Of a stretch of DNA of 64,000 nt, positions 60,718 through 64,000 are shown one piece after another (the stretch's first letter is position 1; each line of letters starts with the position of its first letter). Made by a program: the position numbers and the translations under genes. The stretch spans positions 150,022 to 214,021 of the forward strand of contig NZ_WITJ01000002.1 of assembly GCF_009601015.1 (NCBI RefSeq), given 5' to 3'. This DNA is from Lactococcus hircilactis (GTDB lineage: Bacteria > Bacillota > Bacilli > Lactobacillales > Streptococcaceae). The notes under the pieces were generated by a model, which was not told where the DNA came from, ran no database searches, and saw nothing but the letters and a program-made list of their open reading frames with translations.

Positions 60718-60850
60718 ACGTTCTCCATTTTTTCTTACGTTTTATCATAATTATCTCATTATTTTTTAATAATAAAAAATAATATAAAAATAAAATAAGA
60801 AAAAAATGAAATAAAAAATCAACTGATGACAAATCAATTGATTTTTAGGT

Positions 60851-60980
60851 AAAAAAAAAACCATGAGTGATCACACTTATCCTAAAAGATAAGCGGACAG
60901 AGCTAGACTAAGCAATGCTACTCAATAATCAAGGATCAGAGGAAAAAAGTTTTCTCATCTTTTGATTATCAACTCATGCA
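60851..60980 (-). ncRNA. L17 downstream element in the rplQ 3' UTR
   Basis: It lies immediately downstream of rplQ (L17). A closing helix pairs CATGAGT(G)AT near 60862 with AT(CA)ACTCATG near 60969-60978; inside are a CTTATC/GATAAG hairpin (about 60876-60893) and a longer ATAATCAA...TTGATTAT hairpin (about 60925-60970). The minus strand then runs into ten T. The place, size and multibranch form fit the L17 downstream element reported in lactic acid bacteria and Listeria; identification rests on position and hand-found pairing. It probably also terminates the operon. Confidence 0.75.
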
Positions 60981-61038
60981 CACCGCCAACATCATAACAC
61001 TCAGGTTCATTTTAATTTATTGTAACTTTCGCTCTTGA

Positions 61039-61422
61039 TTAAACAAGTTCAATGATTGCCATTGGTGCAGCATCTCCACGACGTGGTTCTACTTTAAGAA
61101 CACGAGTGTATCCACCATTGCGGCCTTCATAACGTTTAGCAAGGTCAGTGAAAAGTTTTTGAAGTGCTGTTGGGAAAGTTTCAGTTTCTTCGTTGAAATC
61201 TTTAATCGCGATTTCGTTGCGGACGTAAGCAGCAGCTTGACGACGAGCATGAAGGTCACCTTTTTTTCCAAGAGTAATCATCTTTTCAACAGTTGAACGA
61301 ACTTCTTTCGCACGAGCTTCAGTGGTGTAGATGTTTTCATTGATAATCAAATCAGTGGTCAAATCACGCAACAAAGCTTTACGTTGTGCAGATTTACGTC
61401 CGAGTTTACGATTGCCCATTTT
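61039..61422 (-). CDS. rplQ: 50S ribosomal protein L17
   Basis: Protein bL17, 127 residues, at the exit-tunnel side of the large subunit. It begins [25 protein letters not shown], the invariant L17 opening (G-R-x-x-x-x-R-x-x-L). AAAGGAG precedes the ATG at 61422; the frame extends upstream without such a site. It is the last coding gene of the infA-rplQ cluster, followed by a structured 3' UTR. Confidence 0.98.
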   Translation of the reverse strand, partial: KMGNRKLGRKSAQRKALLRDLTTDLIINENIYTTEARAKEVRSTVEKMITLGKKGDLHARRQAAAYVRNEIAIKDFNEETETFPTALQKLFTDLAKRYEGRNGGYTRVLKVEPRRGDAAPMAIIELV

Positions 61423-61492
61423 GTCTCCTTTCGCGGATTTGCAAATGCAAATCTTCAATTCGGTTTTGAATATTTTTATCCAAATCCCTTAA

Positions 61493-62431
61493 TTATTTTC
61501 TTTTTTTAAGGGTAAGTCCCAATTCAGTCAATTTAACTTTGACTTCTTCTACTGATTTGTGACCGAGGTTTTTGACTTTAATCATGTCAGCTTCACTCAT
61601 TTCAACAATATCAGCAACAGTATTGATCCCTGCACGTTTCAAACCATTGTAAGCACGGACAGAAAAGTCCATTTCTTCAATAATTTTATCGAGCACACGT
61701 TCTGTTTTCACTTCTTCTTTCACAACAAGTGTTTCAGCTTCCTGAGCGACTTGTGACAAATCAACAAATAAGTTTAAGTGATCTGTCAAGATTTTTGCAG
61801 AAAGAGAAAGTGCTTCTTCAGGAACGATGGTTCCATTTGTAGTAATTTCAAGTGTCAATTTATCATAATTAGAATTGCCACCCACACGGGCAGGTTCAAC
61901 TTGATAATTTACTTTACTTACAGGGGTATAAATTGAATCAACAGCAATTGTACCAATTGGTGCGCCTTCAACTTTATTTTCATCCGCAGGAACGTAGCCA
62001 TAACCTTTTTTAACAGTCATGACAGCACGCATTGAATGTCCTGCTGCAATTGTAAATAAATAGTGGTCTTTATTGACGATTTCGATATCACTATCAGTCA
62101 AAATATCGCCTGCAGTAACAGCCATAGGACCAGTTACATCAAGTTCAATTTGTTTATCAGAGCCTACGTAAGATTTAATGCTAATTCCTTTAATCGCAAG
62201 AACGATTTGGATGACATCTTCACGTACACCTGGAATGGTTGCAAATTCGTGTTGAACGCCTTCAATTTGAATTGAAGTGACCGCAGCACCAGGCAATGAT
62301 GACAAAAGAACACGACGCAAAGAGTTACCTAAAGTCGTTCCGTAACCACGTTCAAGTGGTTCGACAACAAATTTTCCGTAATTTTCTGTTTCGTCAAATT
62401 TTGTAATTTTTGGTTTTTCAAACTCAATCAT
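61493..62431 (-). CDS. rpoA: RNA polymerase subunit alpha
   Basis: Alpha subunit of 312 residues that assembles the polymerase core and contacts promoters and activators. The N-terminal domain opens with [31 protein letters not shown]; the C-terminal domain (about 245-312) has the DNA-contact helix-hairpin-helix [29 protein letters not shown] precedes the ATG. Usual position between rpsK and rplQ. Confidence 0.98.
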   Translation of the reverse strand: MIEFEKPKITKFDETENYGKFVVEPLERGYGTTLGNSLRRVLLSSLPGAAVTSIQIEGVQHEFATIPGVREDVIQIVLAIKGISIKSYVGSDKQIELDVTGPMAVTAGDILTDSDIEIVNKDHYLFTIAAGHSMRAVMTVKKGYGYVPADENKVEGAPIGTIAVDSIYTPVSKVNYQVEPARVGGNSNYDKLTLEITTNGTIVPEEALSLSAKILTDHLNLFVDLSQVAQEAETLVVKEEVKTERVLDKIIEEMDFSVRAYNGLKRAGINTVADIVEMSEADMIKVKNLGHKSVEEVKVKLTELGLTLKKRK

Positions 62432-62479
62432 GTATATTCTCCTCTAAAACAAAAAGTGTTTAGCGACAAGAGTGACTAA

Positions 62480-62863
62480 TTATACACGACGACGTTTTGG
62501 AGGACGTGCACCGTTGTGAGGTACAGGAGTCACATCAGAAATAGAAGTTACATTAAGTCCAGCAGCAGCGAGTGCGCGGATAGCTGATTCACGACCTGAA
62601 CCAGGACCTTTAACTGTAACAGATACTGTTTTCAACCCTTGATCTTGAGCAGCTTTAGCAGCAGCTTCTGAAGCCATTTGTGCGGCGAATGGTGTAGATT
62701 TTTTAGAACCTTTAAATCCAAGAGCACCAGCAGATGACCAAGCAAGAGCGTTACCATGAACGTCTGTAATCATGACAATAGTGTTATTAAATGTAGATTG
62801 GATATGAACAATACCTGATTCAACATTTTTCTTAACACGACGTTTACGTGTAATTTTTGGCAT
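62480..62863 (-). CDS. rpsK: 30S ribosomal protein S11
   Basis: Protein uS11, 127 residues, on the platform of the small subunit. Typical segments are [48 protein letters not shown] and the ending [25 protein letters not shown] precedes the ATG. Part of the conserved alpha operon. Confidence 0.98.
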   Translation of the reverse strand: MPKITRKRRVKKNVESGIVHIQSTFNNTIVMITDVHGNALAWSSAGALGFKGSKKSTPFAAQMASEAAAKAAQDQGLKTVSVTVKGPGSGRESAIRALAAAGLNVTSISDVTPVPHNGARPPKRRRV

Positions 62864-62881
62864 TTTAACTCCTTTCTATAA

Positions 62882-63247
62882 TTATTTTTTCTTACCAGCG
62901 ATAGACTTAGCAGGACCCTTACGCGTACGCGCATTGTTTTTAGTATTTTGTCCACGCGTAGGAAGGCCACGACGGTGACGCATCCCACGGTAGCTACCAA
63001 TTTCCATCAAGCGTTTGATGTTAAGGTTAACTTCACGACGAAGGTCCCCTTCAAGTTTCAAGCTGTCCAATTCACGACGGATTGCGTCTTCTTGGTCAGT
63101 TGTGAGGTCTTTTGTACGTACATCTTCTGAAACTCCAGCAGCTGCAAGTACGTGTTGAGATGTTTTAAGTCCAATACCATAAACGTAAGTCAATGAAATA
63201 ACGATACGTTTTTCGTTTGGAATATCAACTCCAGCAAAACGAGCCAT
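62882..63247 (-). CDS. rpsM: 30S ribosomal protein S13
   Basis: Protein uS13, 121 residues, at the head of the small subunit and contacting the P-site tRNA. It begins [26 protein letters not shown] and ends in a basic tail ([23 protein letters not shown]), as usual for the family. AAAGGAAAC precedes the ATG. Confidence 0.98.
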   Translation of the reverse strand: MARFAGVDIPNEKRIVISLTYVYGIGLKTSQHVLAAAGVSEDVRTKDLTTDQEDAIRRELDSLKLEGDLRREVNLNIKRLMEIGSYRGMRHRRGLPTRGQNTKNNARTRKGPAKSIAGKKK

Positions 63248-63265
63248 ATTTTTTTAGTTTCCTTT

Positions 63266-63382
63266 CTATCCCTGACGTTGTTTGTGTTTTGGATTTACAG
63301 GGCAAATTACCATTACACGACCGTTACGACGAATTACTTTACAGTATTCGCAGATGGGTTTAACTGATGGTCTTACTTTCAT
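63266..63382 (-). CDS. rpmJ: 50S ribosomal protein L36
   Basis: Protein bL36, 38 residues. It begins [16 protein letters not shown] and carries the zinc-binding C-x2-C...C...H set ([14 protein letters not shown]), so it is the zinc-containing C+ form. AAAGGAAGAC precedes the ATG. It lies between infA and rpsM as in most Firmicutes. Confidence 0.97.
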   Translation of the reverse strand: MKVRPSVKPICEYCKVIRRNGRVMVICPVNPKHKQRQG

Positions 63383-63436
63383 TGTGTCTTCCTTTCTATA
63401 GGTTACTGTGCAAAGTGCACCCAATGAATGTCCGAA

Positions 63437-63655
63437 TTACTTAAAGCGGTAAGTAATGCGTCCTTTTGTCAAATCGTATGGTGAAAGCTCAATTTGAACT
63501 TTGTCTCCTGGCAAAATCCGGATATAATTCTTACGAATTTTTCCTGAAATTGTCGCCAAGACTTTGTGACCATTTTCGAGTTCAACAGTGAACATTGCAT
63601 TCGGCATTGTTTCAACAACTTTGCCTTCTACTTCGATTACATCATCTTTTGCCAA
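63437..63655 (-). CDS. infA: Translation initiation factor IF-1
   Basis: OB-fold factor of 72 residues that binds the ribosomal A site during initiation. It contains [59 protein letters not shown]. The start is a TTG at 63655 behind AAGGAGGTG. It is the first gene of this cluster with its own promoter at 63717-63745; the usual adk/secY genes are not directly upstream. Confidence 0.97.
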   Translation of the reverse strand: MAKDDVIEVEGKVVETMPNAMFTVELENGHKVLATISGKIRKNYIRILPGDKVQIELSPYDLTKGRITYRFK

Positions 63656-63716
63656 GCAAAAGCACCTCCTTAAATTTTTCCGAGAGATTGTTTTATCTCA
63701 AAAGTCGGACTTGTCT

Positions 63717-63745
63717 ATTATAGCACTTAATAAATGAATTAGCAA
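63717..63745 (-). promoter_or_regulatory. Promoter of the infA-rplQ operon
   Basis: On the minus strand TTGCTA, a 17-base spacer and TATAAT, about 60 bases before the infA start. Both hexamers are near consensus. Confidence 0.75.
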
Positions 63746-63856
63746 GCTTTTTTTCCTTATCCTGCTTTATTTTTGGGCATTAGTTCGATTTTTTGTCCAG
63801 TTTTTTCACCCGACCGATATCATGACAATGTTTTCGGGTGTTTTGTGTTGGATAAC

Positions 63857-63889
63857 TAAAAGTTCTGTCAGTGCTGACAGAACTTTTTT
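63857..63889 (-). terminator. Terminator with palindrome variant after the cell-wall protein gene
   Basis: AAAAGTTCTGTCAGTGCTGACAGAAC-type stem (core variant TGTCAGTGCTGACA at 63866-63879) with T residues on both strands, weaker on the minus strand. Confidence 0.7.
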
Positions 63890-63892
63890 AAC

Positions 63893-64000
63893 TTACCCTT
63901 GTCTTTTTGGGCGATAATAATAAGAGATGACGAGTCCCATTGCTGCGACAAGAAGGGTTGAGGCGATGATTAAGAAGATTCCCATCGGTCCATTTGCGCC
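63893..64000 (-). CDS. C-terminal tail of an LPXTG-type cell-wall protein (5' part outside window)
   Basis: Only the last 35 residues are visible: GANGPMGIFLIIASTLLVAAMGLVISYYYRPKRQG and stop (positions 63893-64000). A hydrophobic segment followed by a short RPKR-rich tail is the end of a sortase sorting signal; the first Gly could be the G of LPXTG, which lies at the window edge. Nothing can be said about the rest of the protein. Confidence 0.65.
   Translation of the reverse strand, partial: GANGPMGIFLIIASTLLVAAMGLVISYYYRPKRQG

Noticed and set aside
60851..60980. SRP RNA, 6S RNA or a riboswitch
   Set aside because: It lacks the SRP tetraloop motif and 6S-type open bubble, and it lies after rplQ with a terminal T-run, which fits a 3' UTR element better.

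Overview
The window reads as chromosomal DNA of a lactic acid bacterium of the genus Lactococcus, probably not L. lactis itself. Pointers are low GC, dense genes with strong AGGAGG-type ribosome sites, an 846-residue lactococcal-type PepN, an LmrCD-like heterodimeric multidrug exporter, a YdbC-type PC4 protein, ThiT behind a TPP riboswitch, and an L17 downstream element after rplQ. The genus is inferred from remembered protein families; no database was searched.

Layout. 1-6.7 kb: an Opp/Dpp-family ABC importer (lipoprotein, ATPase, two permeases, second ATPase cut by the window edge) next to an RpiR/SIS regulator and cre-like sites, which suggests an oligosaccharide rather than a peptide substrate. 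6.8-17.7 kb: proBA, ddl, recR, pbp2B and gpmA on the minus strand, interrupted on the plus strand by a four-gene FecCD-type siderophore/iron importer between recR and pbp2B. 17.9-24.4 kb: LysR and XRE regulators, then a methionine-type metQ-SDR-metQ-metN-metI operon read from a T-box leader. 24.4-28 kb: a DUF975 protein, a small unknown protein, then plus-strand thiT (TPP riboswitch), a YbaK deacylase, bioY and a DUF3397 protein. 28-32.3 kb: an AT-rich exporter block (one ABC exporter, two MFS proteins, the tail of a lost MFS gene).

32.5-41.8 kb: ydbC, murA, an APC permease, the lmrCD-like pair followed by a 166-bp tandem repeat made from the 3' end of lmrD, and a CDF cation exporter with an extra C-terminal domain. 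41.8-50.4 kb: pepN, tpx, a hydrolase, a GNAT acetyltransferase, an MFS exporter, a PIN-TRAM protein and radA. 50.6-55 kb: menB-menE and a thioesterase (menaquinone), then a TetR regulator and an SDR with matching operators. 55.3-64 kb: tRNA-Thr beside a possible integration scar, a 1746-residue VWA/Cna-B adhesin with a degenerate sorting motif, then rplQ-rpoA-rpsK-rpsM-rpmJ-infA and the tail of another cell-wall protein.

The most striking feature is a dispersed palindrome, TGTCAGTACTGACA, with more than 20 exact or near copies. Between genes it usually forms terminator stems; inside at least ten genes it is read in frame, usually as LSVLTE, LSALT, VSTD or VITD. A second pattern is a set of genes whose -10 box ends only 6-7 bases before the ATG with no Shine-Dalgarno, predicting leaderless mRNAs.
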